Assembly: GCF_003667825.1 (NCBI RefSeq)
Contig: NZ_CP033043.1
Span: forward strand, 2,970,001-3,034,000
Length of the DNA: 64,000 nt
Source of the DNA: Metabacillus litoralis
GTDB taxonomy: Bacteria > Bacillota > Bacilli > Bacillales > Bacillaceae
Direction of reading: 5' to 3'
Shown: positions 18,720 to 27,654 of the stretch, in pieces
Layout of the letters: the number at the start of each line of letters is the position of its first letter
Numbering within the stretch: the stretch's first letter is position 1
Notes under the pieces: model-generated
The model's input: the letters and a program-made list of their open reading frames with translations, nothing else
What the model was told of the DNA's origin: nothing
Database searches by the model: none
Translations under genes and position numbers: made by a program

Positions 18720-19067
18720 ATGTCCGTAAATCATTCACACGATAAAGTCCCATATATTCAAAACCCTATTGATCAACCTGGCTATGTTCATCATCAACCA
18801 GCATCCCATTCGCCGATTTATCCGATAACAGGTATACCTCAACCAACTAATTATTCCACGAACTTAGATCCAGTTTTTGTTCAGCACATTAGTAGACATC
18901 AAGGTCAAAAAGTTGCATTAGTAACTACAGCTGGACGAGTTGAAGGTGAAGTAGCCGGTGTGGCAGTTGATCATGTTCAAATTAATTTAGATGATCGCTC
19001 ATTACATATACGCCTTTCACAGGTGATTTGGTTTGAAGGGCCTTTAGCTTCTTATAGAGAGAGATGA
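18720..19067 (+). CDS. DUF2642-domain protein, probably spore-related
   Basis: A 115-residue protein. The first 48 residues are His/Pro/Tyr rich and low in complexity (HHQPASHSPIYP), and the rest is a DUF2642 domain (FVQHISRHQGQKVALVTTAGRVEGEVAGVAVDHVQI split by conserved glycines), an Sm-like beta fold common in spore-associated Bacillus proteins. AAGGAG lies seven bases before the ATG. It faces the CotC-like coat gene across a shared terminator, which supports a sporulation role, but that is inference. Confidence 0.78.
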   Translation: MSVNHSHDKVPYIQNPIDQPGYVHHQPASHSPIYPITGIPQPTNYSTNLDPVFVQHISRHQGQKVALVTTAGRVEGEVAGVAVDHVQINLDDRSLHIRLSQVIWFEGPLASYRER

Positions 19068-19086
19068 ATAATTTTGAATAGAAATA

Positions 19087-19130
19087 AAAAAGTTCAACAG
19101 ATTAAAAAGCATATCTGTTGAACTTTTCTT
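19087..19130. terminator. Strong bidirectional terminator
   Basis: A perfect fifteen-base stem AAAAGTTCAACAGAT / ATCTGTTGAACTTTT with a short loop, flanked by A and T tracts, between convergent genes. Confidence 0.9.
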
Positions 19131-19189
19131 TCTCTCTCTTATATAACACGCTTACATTTTATTTATATTTACTAATTCCTACTTATCCT

Positions 19190-19474
19190 TTAATACCATC
19201 CGCTACAGCATTTACATCTCTTGTCATACTTTTTATAATCCCAGTGCTTTTTGTGATCCTTTTTATCATGCTTATAACCATAATCACATTTTCGATCATG
19301 ATGATGTTTCTTTTTGTCATACTTATGATACTTTTTATCATCATAATCTTTCTTATCGTACTTCTTATAATCGTAATCTTTCTTAACATCTTTTTTAAAG
19401 TCTAATTCCACATCGTATTTTTTGTAACCCCAGCAGTAGCATTTACCATATTCCATGTTTTTCTTCTTACCCAA
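19190..19474 (-). CDS. Lys/Asp/Tyr/His-rich CotC-like spore coat protein
   Basis: A protein of about 94 residues built mostly from K, D, Y and H in short repeats such as KKYDKKDYDDKKYHKYDKKKHHHD, with two cysteine pairs (CYC near the N-terminus and CKCC near the C-terminus). This composition matches the morphogenetic outer-coat proteins CotC/CotU of Bacillus, which are crosslinked through tyrosine and lysine. An ATG at 19483 sits directly on the AAGGGAG site, so the TTG at 19474, nine bases downstream, is the likelier start. Expression in the mother cell late in sporulation would be expected. Confidence 0.75.
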   Translation of the reverse strand: MGKKKNMEYGKCYCWGYKKYDVELDFKKDVKKDYDYKKYDKKDYDDKKYHKYDKKKHHHDRKCDYGYKHDKKDHKKHWDYKKYDKRCKCCSGWY

Positions 19475-19654
19475 AAGAATCATCTCCCTTTTCGTATAGT
19501 AAAGAGAGAAAAACTGATGTTTTATCCTTCATGCTAGCATTGTTTTGTTTGTCTTTCTCTCTTTGCTATTAATCTATTCTCTTAAAGATCGAAAAGTTTG
19601 GATAAAGGACACGCATTTTACTAGTTTTATTTATTATTTTTCTAAATGTAATAG

Positions 19655-19678
19655 AAAAAACCCCTAAATTTAGGGGCT
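19655..19678 (-). terminator. Terminator of the MHYT-EAL gene
   Basis: On the minus strand, stem AGCCCCTAAA / TTTAGGGGTT followed by TTTTT. Confidence 0.82.
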
Positions 19679-19694
19679 TATACATTAATAAAAT

Positions 19695-21746
19695 TCAATT
19701 CACAGCTTTCTTTCTCTGATAAAATTCTTGCATCCATTTAACAAGGTCATCTTTTTTTAATGGGGGTGAATAATAATATCCTTGAATTCCCGGTTTCTCC
19801 GGCATACATGTTAAAAAGGTAATTTGTTCTTCCGTTTCAACACCTTCAATAACCACTTTCATATTTAAACTATGACATAAAACAATAATCGCTTTTATAA
19901 TCGCAGAATCCTTCTCAGATTCTGGTACTCCATCTACAAACGATTTGTCAATTTTCACTGTTGTAATGGGTAGTCTTTTTAAATAAGACAATGAAGATAA
20001 ACCTGTCCCAAAGTCATCAAGGGCAATATTAAAACCGAACTTCCGAAATTCTCCTATCGAAATGATCGCATTTTCAATATTATTGATCACACTCGTTTCT
20101 GTAATTTCTAACTCAAGTTGGTGACTGTCTATTCCATACTTAGCAACACTTTCTTTTAATACATCCATTAATCGTTGAGATGTAATATATTGTCCTGGAA
20201 TATTAATTGAAACTTCCTTAATAGGATGGCCTTCTGAAATCCAATGAGACATTTGCTCGCAGACTTTTTCAATAATCCAATCTGTTACATCTATAATTTT
20301 CCCATTCTCTTCAAGTAATGGTATGAACAATCCAGGAGATATAAATCCATGAACAGGATGATTCCAACGTAACAATGCCTCAGCACCTAATCTTTCCTTA
20401 TCTGATTCTACCTTTGGTTGATAAACAATATAAAGTTCATCCTGTTCCATTGCTTTTTCAATATCTTGGATGATACCTTTTTCAAAAGAATATTTATGAA
20501 TGGAAGGATCATATTCAATTACCTGATGTTTATACTCTATTGAAGAGTGTTGCAATACTGCCATTGCATTTGCAAATAATTGTTTTGCTTCTTTTTCATC
20601 AGAACATGTTGAAAGCGAGCAAACTACCTCAACAACAAGCTGTTGATTTTCAATAACAACTGGATTCATTAAAGCAGAAGTTAATTTTTCAATACTTGCC
20701 GCAAAATCTTTATAGCTTTGCGTTAGGGTTAAAATTGCAAAGCGATTCCCTTCAATTCGATATAACTCCGCCATTTCAGGCTTTAATCCAATAATTGTCT
20801 CACTAACATCTCTGATAATTCGGTCTCCAAAGGAATACCCATAACCACTATTCCATTTTTCAAGTCCATGAAGATGGATAATAGCTAAACTCCCGTTTGA
20901 AATGGAGGTATTTAGTTTTTTTTCAAATTGTCGTCTATTTGGTAATATGGTTAATGCGTCAAAGTAATTTAGTCGATATTCAACATATCGATCTAATAGA
21001 CTTGATAGTCCAGAAAAGGCAAGAGTGATTACAATTCCAGCAGTTATACAAACAATTAGGAGCGTAAAATCCATCTGGTGCATATGAGAAGAATGTATTG
21101 GCACATCTGTATAAAAGATTACTGCCGCCATACCAGTATAATGCATACTTGCCACTGCTAATCCCATAATAATAGACGTTAGAATCTTAACTATCTGATT
21201 CTTAATTAATCTTTGCATCGTTGAGAAAATATAAAGTGCCACGTAAGATACTACGATAGCTACTACTATTGACGCAGTAAAAACCCATGGTCTGTAAATG
21301 TATTGAGCTTCCATTTTCATTGCAGACATCCCCACATAATGCATGGAGGAAATACCGAGCCCCATAATAATACCTGAAATGATATAAGACCATTGACTCT
21401 TTATTTTTTTCTTATTAGCAATGTAAAACGCAAGGTATGATGCAAAGCCAGCAGGAAAAATAGAAATAATTGTTGTGACAAGGTCATATTCCATTGAAAC
21501 AGGAAGTTTTAGTGCACTCATTCCTATAAAATGCATAGACCAAATACCTAACCCCATAGCAATAGATGCCAAAGTAAGCCACACATTTCGGTTAAAAAAA
21601 CTAGTTTGTTGAATTCTCTCATTCATCGAAAGTGCAGTATAAGCTGCTAGACATGCAATGACAATAGATAAAAGAACAATTAATGATGAATATTCCCCTT
21701 CAAGTAAATACACGTTGTCTGAGTTAGGTAAATAGAACATATTCAT
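19695..21746 (-). CDS. MHYT-GGDEF-EAL cyclic-di-GMP phosphodiesterase
   Basis: A 683-residue membrane signalling protein. Residues about 20-230 form the seven-helix MHYT sensor, with the motif seen three times as SMHFIGMSA, SMHYVGMSA and SMHYTGMAA; these His/Met sites bind copper and are thought to sense O2, CO or NO. The GGDEF domain (about 255-410) is degenerate, reading IEGNRF at the signature. The EAL domain (425-670) keeps EALLRW and DDFGTGLSSL, so c-di-GMP hydrolysis is the likely output. It resembles B. subtilis YkoW in architecture. It stands alone between terminators. Confidence 0.92.
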   Translation of the reverse strand: MNMFYLPNSDNVYLLEGEYSSLIVLLSIVIACLAAYTALSMNERIQQTSFFNRNVWLTLASIAMGLGIWSMHFIGMSALKLPVSMEYDLVTTIISIFPAGFASYLAFYIANKKKIKSQWSYIISGIIMGLGISSMHYVGMSAMKMEAQYIYRPWVFTASIVVAIVVSYVALYIFSTMQRLIKNQIVKILTSIIMGLAVASMHYTGMAAVIFYTDVPIHSSHMHQMDFTLLIVCITAGIVITLAFSGLSSLLDRYVEYRLNYFDALTILPNRRQFEKKLNTSISNGSLAIIHLHGLEKWNSGYGYSFGDRIIRDVSETIIGLKPEMAELYRIEGNRFAILTLTQSYKDFAASIEKLTSALMNPVVIENQQLVVEVVCSLSTCSDEKEAKQLFANAMAVLQHSSIEYKHQVIEYDPSIHKYSFEKGIIQDIEKAMEQDELYIVYQPKVESDKERLGAEALLRWNHPVHGFISPGLFIPLLEENGKIIDVTDWIIEKVCEQMSHWISEGHPIKEVSINIPGQYITSQRLMDVLKESVAKYGIDSHQLELEITETSVINNIENAIISIGEFRKFGFNIALDDFGTGLSSLSYLKRLPITTVKIDKSFVDGVPESEKDSAIIKAIIVLCHSLNMKVVIEGVETEEQITFLTCMPEKPGIQGYYYSPPLKKDDLVKWMQEFYQRKKAVN

Positions 21747-21867
21747 ACCTCTTAATAAGATTTAGTAGTCTATTTGTTATATCGGCTAATTTTTATTTTT
21801 TTTCCACTCTTTTTTAAATAAAGATTAGGTCGGAACAGTTTAGCTATGGAATTTCTGTTCATAAGTG

Positions 21868-21960
21868 GATGAACGACATTTTGATCCCGGCCACTCTGTG
21901 TTTTGTCGTTCATACTCCCGATGAACGATATTTCGACTCCGCCACTCTGAGTTTTGTCGT
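21868..21960. repeat. Diverged two-unit copy of the 52-bp hairpin repeat
   Basis: Two units begin at 21868 and 21920, exactly 52 bases apart. Each starts GATGAACGA and ends GTTTTGTCGTT, and the junction forms the hairpin GTCGTTCAT / ATGAACGA(T). The outer parts match the large array at 41.6-42.2 kb, while the middle 20 or so bases are unrelated to it. Confidence 0.8.
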
Positions 21961-21989
21961 TATATACATTAAGATCCATTTTTAAAATC

Positions 21990-22018
21990 ATTAAAAAGAA
22001 GCATGCAGCAGCATGCCC
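21990..22018 (-). terminator. Terminator of the STAS gene
   Basis: On the minus strand, hairpin GCATGC-TGCT-GCATGC followed by TTCTTTTT, just after the stop of the RsbR-like gene. Confidence 0.75.
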
Positions 22019-22029
22019 CCTTAGAACCT

Positions 22030-23046
22030 TTATAGAATCCTTCTCCCCATTTGCCCTAGCGCAAAATGTATCCCATGTTGTAATGATTGAAAGCAATCAA
22101 ACTGTGAGAAATTCATTCCTGACTGAGAGATGATCAAACTTAATTCTGGATTAATTCCAACTAATATTGTTTTAGAACCAATTAACGACGAAGCAGAGCC
22201 GATCTTTTCTATTAAGCTTGCTGTATGCTCGCTAATATCTTTATCAAGACCAGTTAAATCTAAAATAAGGTAACTAGCTTTGTGTGAAGGTAGATTATTT
22301 AAAGTATTTGTAATCAGTTCTTCAGCGCGATCCACCTCATATTTTCCAATTAACGGAACGACCACAATTCCTTCAAGTACAGGAATAATTGGTGAAGAAA
22401 GCTGCTTGACGAGATCTTTTAGTTCTTTTGTCTTTTCTTCAACCAGTTTTTCTAGTTGCTGTATTTGTTCCGACTCTTTTTTCCGGGCTAATTGATGAAT
22501 ATTTTGTGTAATACTTATTTCTGATGGATAATAGTTAATAATACTGTATTCATGGCCTTCAAGCTGTTGTTGAACAACTTCATACCAAATATTTGTTCCG
22601 AACAACCCAGAAAAGATACCTGCAAAATGTGCAGGAAGAAACTTACCTTCCTGCTGTTTATCCTGAGCGACATTAATTTTATATTCCCACGTATTTTTCA
22701 GATAAGCAGTTAATGTCTTGGTTTCGTAGCAAAGATTTTTGACCTCTATTTGCCCCCACCCTGCTGAAGCATACGTAGATGTGATGGATTTTGCTGCCTC
22801 TTCTACACTTAAATCTTTCATTTTTTCAAAGTACTCACCAACGACCAACCCTTGCCTAAATCCAGAAGTTTCAAAAACTAAGCTAGATGCTTCCGCACCG
22901 GAAATTTCTTCGATTGTATCAAAAAAAGACTTCATAGCTGTAGATATCCAAAAAAGAACGGCTTCCTGACCTTCAAATTGAAAAGTCCCTTTTTGTACAT
23001 CCCACTCAAACTGAAGTCCGTTTATATTTATGTTTTCATTTCCCAC
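22030..23046 (-). CDS. RsbR-like STAS-domain stress-signalling protein
   Basis: A 338-residue cytosolic protein. The C-terminal 120 residues are a STAS domain (ILDLTGLDKDISEHTASLIEKIG, then ILVGINPEL) preceded by a coiled-coil linker rich in K and E (about 190-215), the layout of RsbR-type stressosome subunits. The N-terminal 190 residues look like a V4R/haem-NO-type ligand domain rather than the globin-like domain of RsbRA. It probably senses a small molecule and feeds a partner-switching kinase/anti-sigma circuit. A Ser/Thr pair occupies the usual phosphorylation loop. The start is a GTG with AAGGTGGG upstream. Confidence 0.82.
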   Translation of the reverse strand: MGNENININGLQFEWDVQKGTFQFEGQEAVLFWISTAMKSFFDTIEEISGAEASSLVFETSGFRQGLVVGEYFEKMKDLSVEEAAKSITSTYASAGWGQIEVKNLCYETKTLTAYLKNTWEYKINVAQDKQQEGKFLPAHFAGIFSGLFGTNIWYEVVQQQLEGHEYSIINYYPSEISITQNIHQLARKKESEQIQQLEKLVEEKTKELKDLVKQLSSPIIPVLEGIVVVPLIGKYEVDRAEELITNTLNNLPSHKASYLILDLTGLDKDISEHTASLIEKIGSASSLIGSKTILVGINPELSLIISQSGMNFSQFDCFQSLQHGIHFALGQMGRRIL

Positions 23047-23257
23047 TATAAACCCACCTTTTGTAAAGCATAGCTATTATTCTATTAATTATAGATACTC
23101 CTAAATAAGAAGTCCAACAAACTAAAAAATTCTTCAAGTATAAGAGATCCTTTTACCTTTTGTCTTATCTATATTGGAGCTTACTACTTCATTATGTAAA
23201 AAACTCTATTTAAATCGTAAAAAAAGGAGCTTCTTTTATAGAGGCTCTCTTATGTTC

Positions 23258-23860
23258 TCAACCTTCGCGGTCATATAAAGATGGTTTTCTTTCAGGTATT
23301 GCTTTCTGTAAAACCTTCATTCCAATCAGACTAACTTTAATCCAAATCCAACTGTACAATAATGAAAATAAGAATATGCTGCCTAGCATTCCAAATCCTA
23401 ATGAGTTTGCCGATGGACCCAAGATGGGAAATTGAAATAAAGTAATTAAGACAATAATTCCAAGTAACATTGTTGCACCAGCAAAAAGCATGACTTTAAA
23501 TACATTTTTCATTTTTCTTAATCCGTATCCTATACTTATTCCTAGCAGACCCGTTGTAAATGCGAACACTAATACCTCACTCGGTTGAACAATCGCCAGT
23601 AAGAAAATTGTTGTTACATAGGCCAAGATCCCTATTTGGAATGAGATCGATGCGGCAATAATCATTGGCCATGTAGCTAACATACTCAACACATATCCAA
23701 ATCCAATAAATATACCCGCAGATTGAAATATGACTGCCAAAGCTGCCATTATAGCTCCCATTGCTATTTTGCTAAGTTGTGAATAATGATCCATTGTTGG
23801 TACATCATTCATTTTATTGTGAAATAGTGCTCGTATTCCCCTACTTATAAATGTTCTCAT
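23258..23860 (-). CDS. Five- to six-helix membrane protein, ECF-S/DUF2232-like
   Basis: A 200-residue integral membrane protein. After about 30 soluble residues it has hydrophobic segments at roughly 33-55, 60-80, 85-105, 110-130 and 145-180. The pattern AMGAIMAALAVIFQSAG followed by short helices resembles ECF transporter S components or YybS-type proteins, but no substrate signature is recognisable. A GTG at 23866 is in frame; GGGGG seven bases upstream favours the ATG at 23860. Confidence 0.6.
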   Translation of the reverse strand: MRTFISRGIRALFHNKMNDVPTMDHYSQLSKIAMGAIMAALAVIFQSAGIFIGFGYVLSMLATWPMIIAASISFQIGILAYVTTIFLLAIVQPSEVLVFAFTTGLLGISIGYGLRKMKNVFKVMLFAGATMLLGIIVLITLFQFPILGPSANSLGFGMLGSIFLFSLLYSWIWIKVSLIGMKVLQKAIPERKPSLYDREG

Positions 23861-23939
23861 TTTCACACCCCCTATTAGTTAAATGCTGCTGAAAGCCTAT
23901 TTAGACCAGTTTCGTTCCGTAATACCTGTCCTTTTTTAG

Positions 23940-23986
23940 CAGTGAAAGACTCCACGGGCAAGACCAACTGAAATCTTTCACTATTC
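23940..23986. other. Imperfect inverted repeat
   Basis: AGTGAAAGA (23942-23950) pairs with TCTTTCACT (23977-23985) across a GC-richer centre. It lies between two minus-strand genes and may act as a weak terminator or processing site, but no U-tract is present. Confidence 0.4.
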
Positions 23987-23991
23987 TTCAA

Positions 23992-24546
23992 TTAAACATT
24001 TTGTTTATAAAGGATAGAAATTGGTGCCATTTCCAACATGTATTCTTGTATTAAAAGTTGGTGCATTGTTTTTTCATGAACAACTTTAAAGGTAGCTTTT
24101 ACAATTTCTTTTATTCCTAAAGACAAACCTAGTTGTTCAGCAACCGCAAAGGCACCCATTGCCTGTTGATTGAGAAGAAGTAGTTGGTGCATTCCTTGCC
24201 ATGACCCTACTGCTCCCGCCATCAAATCTTGAAATGTGAGCAGTCCTTCCTCTAGCTTAGAAATCGTTGTTCCAAGTATGCGGTCCATCACAATATCTGG
24301 ATTACGATTAATTAAATGAAATAGTTGTTTTGCTATTTTCTGATGTTCCTTTGTAGCACCCTCTATCTTTTCAATGGCTTCCTTTATGTGAGGCTCTTGA
24401 ATTTTTGGGATTGTTTTTTGTATCACAACTTCAAATGCCATTTGAGCAGTTAGTACATGTTCAAACCATTTCTCTACTTCGTTTAATTGCTGATTCCTTA
24501 TCTCTTCATCTAGCTCAATTAATAATACGGGATTTTCTGTTTTCAT
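23992..24546 (-). CDS. All-helical protein of unknown function
   Basis: A 184-residue soluble protein that reads as four or more amphipathic helices (EVEKWFEHVLTAQMAFEVVIQ, IKEAIEKIEGATKEHQKI and similar), a ferritin-like or DUF892-like pattern, though metal ligands in an ExxH arrangement are not convincingly placed. I do not recognise the family. The frame opens at 24642 inside the upstream gene; the AAGGAAA site puts the start at the ATG at 24546. It follows the beta-propeller dehydrogenase gene by 13 bases and is probably cotranscribed with it. Confidence 0.6.
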   Translation of the reverse strand: MKTENPVLLIELDEEIRNQQLNEVEKWFEHVLTAQMAFEVVIQKTIPKIQEPHIKEAIEKIEGATKEHQKIAKQLFHLINRNPDIVMDRILGTTISKLEEGLLTFQDLMAGAVGSWQGMHQLLLLNQQAMGAFAVAEQLGLSLGIKEIVKATFKVVHEKTMHQLLIQEYMLEMAPISILYKQNV

Positions 24547-24559
24547 CTTTTTTCCTTTC

Positions 24560-25993
24560 TTATTCTTCTTTTGTAATTTTCCACAACGCACCTGTATGAC
24601 CATAGGCATGGATATATCCTTCTGTAACAGGAGAGTGACCAAAATCTAAAATATATAAACTCTTTCCGTCTGGATGAAATTTACAATCAACAGGTCGCTC
24701 TATTCCACCTGATTGATGTGCTGATGCTGCACCAAGTTGCTTATTTTTCATAAAGACTTCTGATGTTCCCGTTTTAACATCAACCCTTACAACTTGAAAA
24801 CCGTTGTTAAGATCTTTCTCGTGAGGTGAATTTAACGGTGCATATGTACCCCATTCGGTTACAAATAGTTCTCCGCGATACCCAAAATCGTCTGAACGGC
24901 TAAAATCCATCTTCGTCATTGCAGAATGGGGTTTCTCAAGATAAACAGGAGGACCAGCCCATTCAGGCGAATTTTCAATTAATTGCTCTGCCGCTTTCCC
25001 CTTCGTAGGTTTACATTTTTCATCCCATACAGGAACTCCATCTGCTCTCATATCAGGGAATCCATACCAATCCGGTTTTTTTACAGATCCATGGGAAGTC
25101 ATAGCATTGCGAATATGCCAAATTCGATCAGGATCACCTGCAATAGCTCTTTCTCCTTTTTCCTCTAAACAGTTATCAGATGCGTACAGCTCACCCTCTT
25201 CATTAAATGCTAAACCATAAGGATTCCTTAATCCCCATGCTAATAGTTCAGGCTCGCTTCCATCCGGCTTTGATCGCCAAAGTCCGGTTGAACACCAAAG
25301 TTCTCCCTTAATTTTTTCACCCTTTTTTGCAGGTGTTCCAAACGGTTTAAATGCTCCCGTTTCTGTTAAAAAAGGAAATGGCATGAGTGGGTTTCTAGAC
25401 GTTACGTTATGACCAGTAAGAGTAATGTCATCCCCAGGTATATCATGAGCCTCTGGATGCTTTGCTAGGTCCACTGTAAATCCAGCCGGCAAACATACGC
25501 CATTTTGTGAAACAGAGCCATTGGCAAAGTACATTAAACCGTCCTTAGGACTAAATACGGGTCCGCCTGGTTCGTGCCAACCACCACTAGGTATCTTTTC
25601 AATTAACACTTCTCTTTTCTTTGTTTTCACATCATAACGGACTACTCTTGCAAGGTATCCACCTTTACATGTTACATAGATATAACCTTCGTGATAGGTA
25701 ACTCCTCTTGGTCCACCTAATGTTTCTACAGCAAATACATCTAGCTCTCCAGAGGGTGTTAAACTAAGAATTCTAGGTGGTAACGCTGGACGTGTTGGCC
25801 ATGTACTTCCACCTTCTAAAATATAAAGTGTTCCATCATCTGCAAATCCCATCCCAGTCGGAAAAGATAAGCCCGCTGCCACGACCTCAACTTTATAACC
25901 CTCAGGTACCCAGACATCATCTGGATTCAACAACGGTCTGGCAGTTGTCGGCAGCTCGACAACCTTCTCCCGAATTTGCTTAGTATGTATCAT
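24560..25993 (-). CDS. Beta-propeller sugar-dehydrogenase-like protein
   Basis: A 477-residue protein of the glucose/sorbosone dehydrogenase (PQQ-dependent) superfamily, with propeller-blade motifs such as PTGMGFADDGTLYILEGG, LRNPYGLAFNEEGELYASDN, FSRSDDFGYRGELFVTEWG and FHPDGKSLYILDFGHSP. Such enzymes oxidise sugars at a PQQ or metal centre, normally outside the cytoplasm. Here no signal peptide is present, so localisation and cofactor are uncertain. AAAGGAG lies nine bases before the ATG. The short helical protein downstream shares its operon. Confidence 0.78.
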   Translation of the reverse strand: MIHTKQIREKVVELPTTARPLLNPDDVWVPEGYKVEVVAAGLSFPTGMGFADDGTLYILEGGSTWPTRPALPPRILSLTPSGELDVFAVETLGGPRGVTYHEGYIYVTCKGGYLARVVRYDVKTKKREVLIEKIPSGGWHEPGGPVFSPKDGLMYFANGSVSQNGVCLPAGFTVDLAKHPEAHDIPGDDITLTGHNVTSRNPLMPFPFLTETGAFKPFGTPAKKGEKIKGELWCSTGLWRSKPDGSEPELLAWGLRNPYGLAFNEEGELYASDNCLEEKGERAIAGDPDRIWHIRNAMTSHGSVKKPDWYGFPDMRADGVPVWDEKCKPTKGKAAEQLIENSPEWAGPPVYLEKPHSAMTKMDFSRSDDFGYRGELFVTEWGTYAPLNSPHEKDLNNGFQVVRVDVKTGTSEVFMKNKQLGAASAHQSGGIERPVDCKFHPDGKSLYILDFGHSPVTEGYIHAYGHTGALWKITKEE

Positions 25994-26184
25994 TCATCAT
26001 AGCTCCTTTGACTTTATATGATAAGAAGTTATCATTTCTCTCTTTCAGTATGATCTTGGAAGAAAATAACTATTCCTCATTATTACGTGCCTTTTTTTGC
26101 CCCTACGCAACTTTTTACTGTTAAGTCATTCACCTACACCCAATGTTTTGAATATGGTACATGTGATAGGAGGTTAATGATTAC

Positions 26185-26925
26185 ATGGAACTAATTGAAA
26201 AGAAATCATTGAATATAGATGATCTACAGCCTTGGAAGAAAGACGCGTTGGAAAAGTTTGAGGCAAAAATGGTGGATAAAGAAAAAAAGTTCCCGTGTAT
26301 ACCGGCAACTCAAGGTCATTCATTAAATCATTTACGATACGGCTTTGTAGGAGATCCTAGAGACGTTTCATCTTCTGAAGAACTCGCTAGCTTGCTATCA
26401 GCTTATACCAATCAATCAAAAAATTATGGTAAATATACATCTCTCATTATCTTTTATGAAACGCCAGCCGATTTATCCGAAACTAGTGTTGAACAATTTG
26501 AGCAAATATTTTGGAAGCAATTAAGTTGGGCAAGTGAGTTTGATTCCATTGAATGGCCGGAAACTATTCCTGTTGATCCACATGATTCAGCATGGGAATT
26601 TTGTTTTCATGGTGAAAAGTACTTTATGTATTGCGCTACTCCAGCCCATCAAAATCGCCAAAGTCGATATTTTCCGTATTTTATGCTTGCTATTACGCCA
26701 AGGTGGGTACTTGAGAAATTTAATTCTTCCCCTAAGCTGGCACAAAAAATAAAAAATAATATTAGAGAAAGAATGACAAATTACGATTCTATTTCAATCC
26801 ACCCTGACTTAAACAGCTATGGTAAAGAAGATAATTTTGAATGGAAGCAGTATTATCTCCATGATGATGATTCAGCTTTATCCAAATGCCCCTTTCACCG
26901 AATACTTAAGAAGAGGGAAAAATAG
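26185..26925 (+). CDS. YqcI/YcgG-family protein
   Basis: A 246-residue cytosolic protein with the two cysteine signatures of the YqcI/YcgG family: KFPCIPAT near residue 38 and SKCPFHR near the C-terminus (the FPC/CPF motifs), plus a central HQNRQSRYFPYFML block. Characterised relatives include the haem-dependent N-hydroxylase GntA of guanitoxin synthesis, so haem-based oxygenation is possible. No biosynthetic partner genes are adjacent. AGGAGG lies eleven bases upstream of the ATG. Confidence 0.83.
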   Translation: MELIEKKSLNIDDLQPWKKDALEKFEAKMVDKEKKFPCIPATQGHSLNHLRYGFVGDPRDVSSSEELASLLSAYTNQSKNYGKYTSLIIFYETPADLSETSVEQFEQIFWKQLSWASEFDSIEWPETIPVDPHDSAWEFCFHGEKYFMYCATPAHQNRQSRYFPYFMLAITPRWVLEKFNSSPKLAQKIKNNIRERMTNYDSISIHPDLNSYGKEDNFEWKQYYLHDDDSALSKCPFHRILKKREK

Positions 26926-26937
26926 CTGGATTCCTAT

Positions 26938-26972
26938 GCTCCCATTCCTAAAAAATGGGGGCTAATTTTTTC
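26938..26972 (+). terminator. Intrinsic terminator
   Basis: Stem GCTCCCATT / AATGGGGGC (one G-T pair) followed by TAATTTTTTC after the YqcI/YcgG gene. Confidence 0.75.
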
Positions 26973-27045
26973 TTTTAGAATGGATCTTTCTTTTCTTACC
27001 TACACTATAGGTGTTCTTACATTAAAGAAGAAGGTAGGCGAAGGA

Positions 27046-27612
27046 ATGAACATCATTGAAAATCAACCAGCACTTCTTGTACTAGATGTACAAAAAGGAT
27101 TTGATGATCCTTATTGGGGTAAACGAAACAACCTAGAAGCTGAAAACAATATTTTAACGCTGTTAACAGAGTGGAGAAAACGTAACTGGACAGTCATCTA
27201 TTCGCAACACTTATCATTGGAGCCACAATCTCCTTTTCATTATAAAAATCCCGAGGGAACAGAGTTTAAAGACAGCACTAAGCCTTTATCAGGTGAAGTA
27301 ATTATGCAAAAAAATGTTAACAGTGCCTTTATTGGTACACAGTTAGAAACCTATTTAAAGACAAATCAAATCAAAACGGTTGTGATCACCGGTTTATCTA
27401 CACAACATTGCGTTTCAACAACAACACGTATGAGCGGAAACCTCGGATTTACAACCTTTCTTGTTTCAGATGCTACGGCAGCATATGAAGTTACCGATCA
27501 TAATGGTACATATTATACTCCCGAAGATATTCATCAAACAGAACTGGCAACCTTACATAAGGAATTTGCAACTATTGTTAAAACGAGCGATGTATTAAAT
27601 CAGCTAAAGTAA
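27046..27612 (+). CDS. Isochorismatase-family cysteine hydrolase
   Basis: A 188-residue cysteine hydrolase. The catalytic triad is visible as Asp in VLDVQKGF, Lys in MQKNVNSAF and Cys in STQHCVSTT, with the usual cis-peptide ahead of the Cys (TGLSTQHC). Members hydrolyse amide or N-carbamoyl bonds, for example nicotinamide; the substrate here is not determined. The frame extends to 26980, but the family start MNIIENQPALLVLDVQ and the AGGTAGG upstream place the start at 27046. Confidence 0.87.
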   Translation: MNIIENQPALLVLDVQKGFDDPYWGKRNNLEAENNILTLLTEWRKRNWTVIYSQHLSLEPQSPFHYKNPEGTEFKDSTKPLSGEVIMQKNVNSAFIGTQLETYLKTNQIKTVVITGLSTQHCVSTTTRMSGNLGFTTFLVSDATAAYEVTDHNGTYYTPEDIHQTELATLHKEFATIVKTSDVLNQLK

Positions 27613-27654
27613 AAGGCAAAGTCAATTCTCTTAACGGATTCTGGAAAAATGTAT

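Noticed and set aside
19118..19405. 95-codon hydrophobic plus-strand frame
   Set aside because: It is the antisense of the Lys/Asp/Tyr-rich coat gene, whose codons read as Phe/Leu/Ile-rich on the other strand.
21770..22096. 108-codon minus-strand frame over the repeat at 21.9 kb
   Set aside because: It overlaps the RsbR-like gene, runs across hairpin repeats and a terminator and has no ribosome-binding site.
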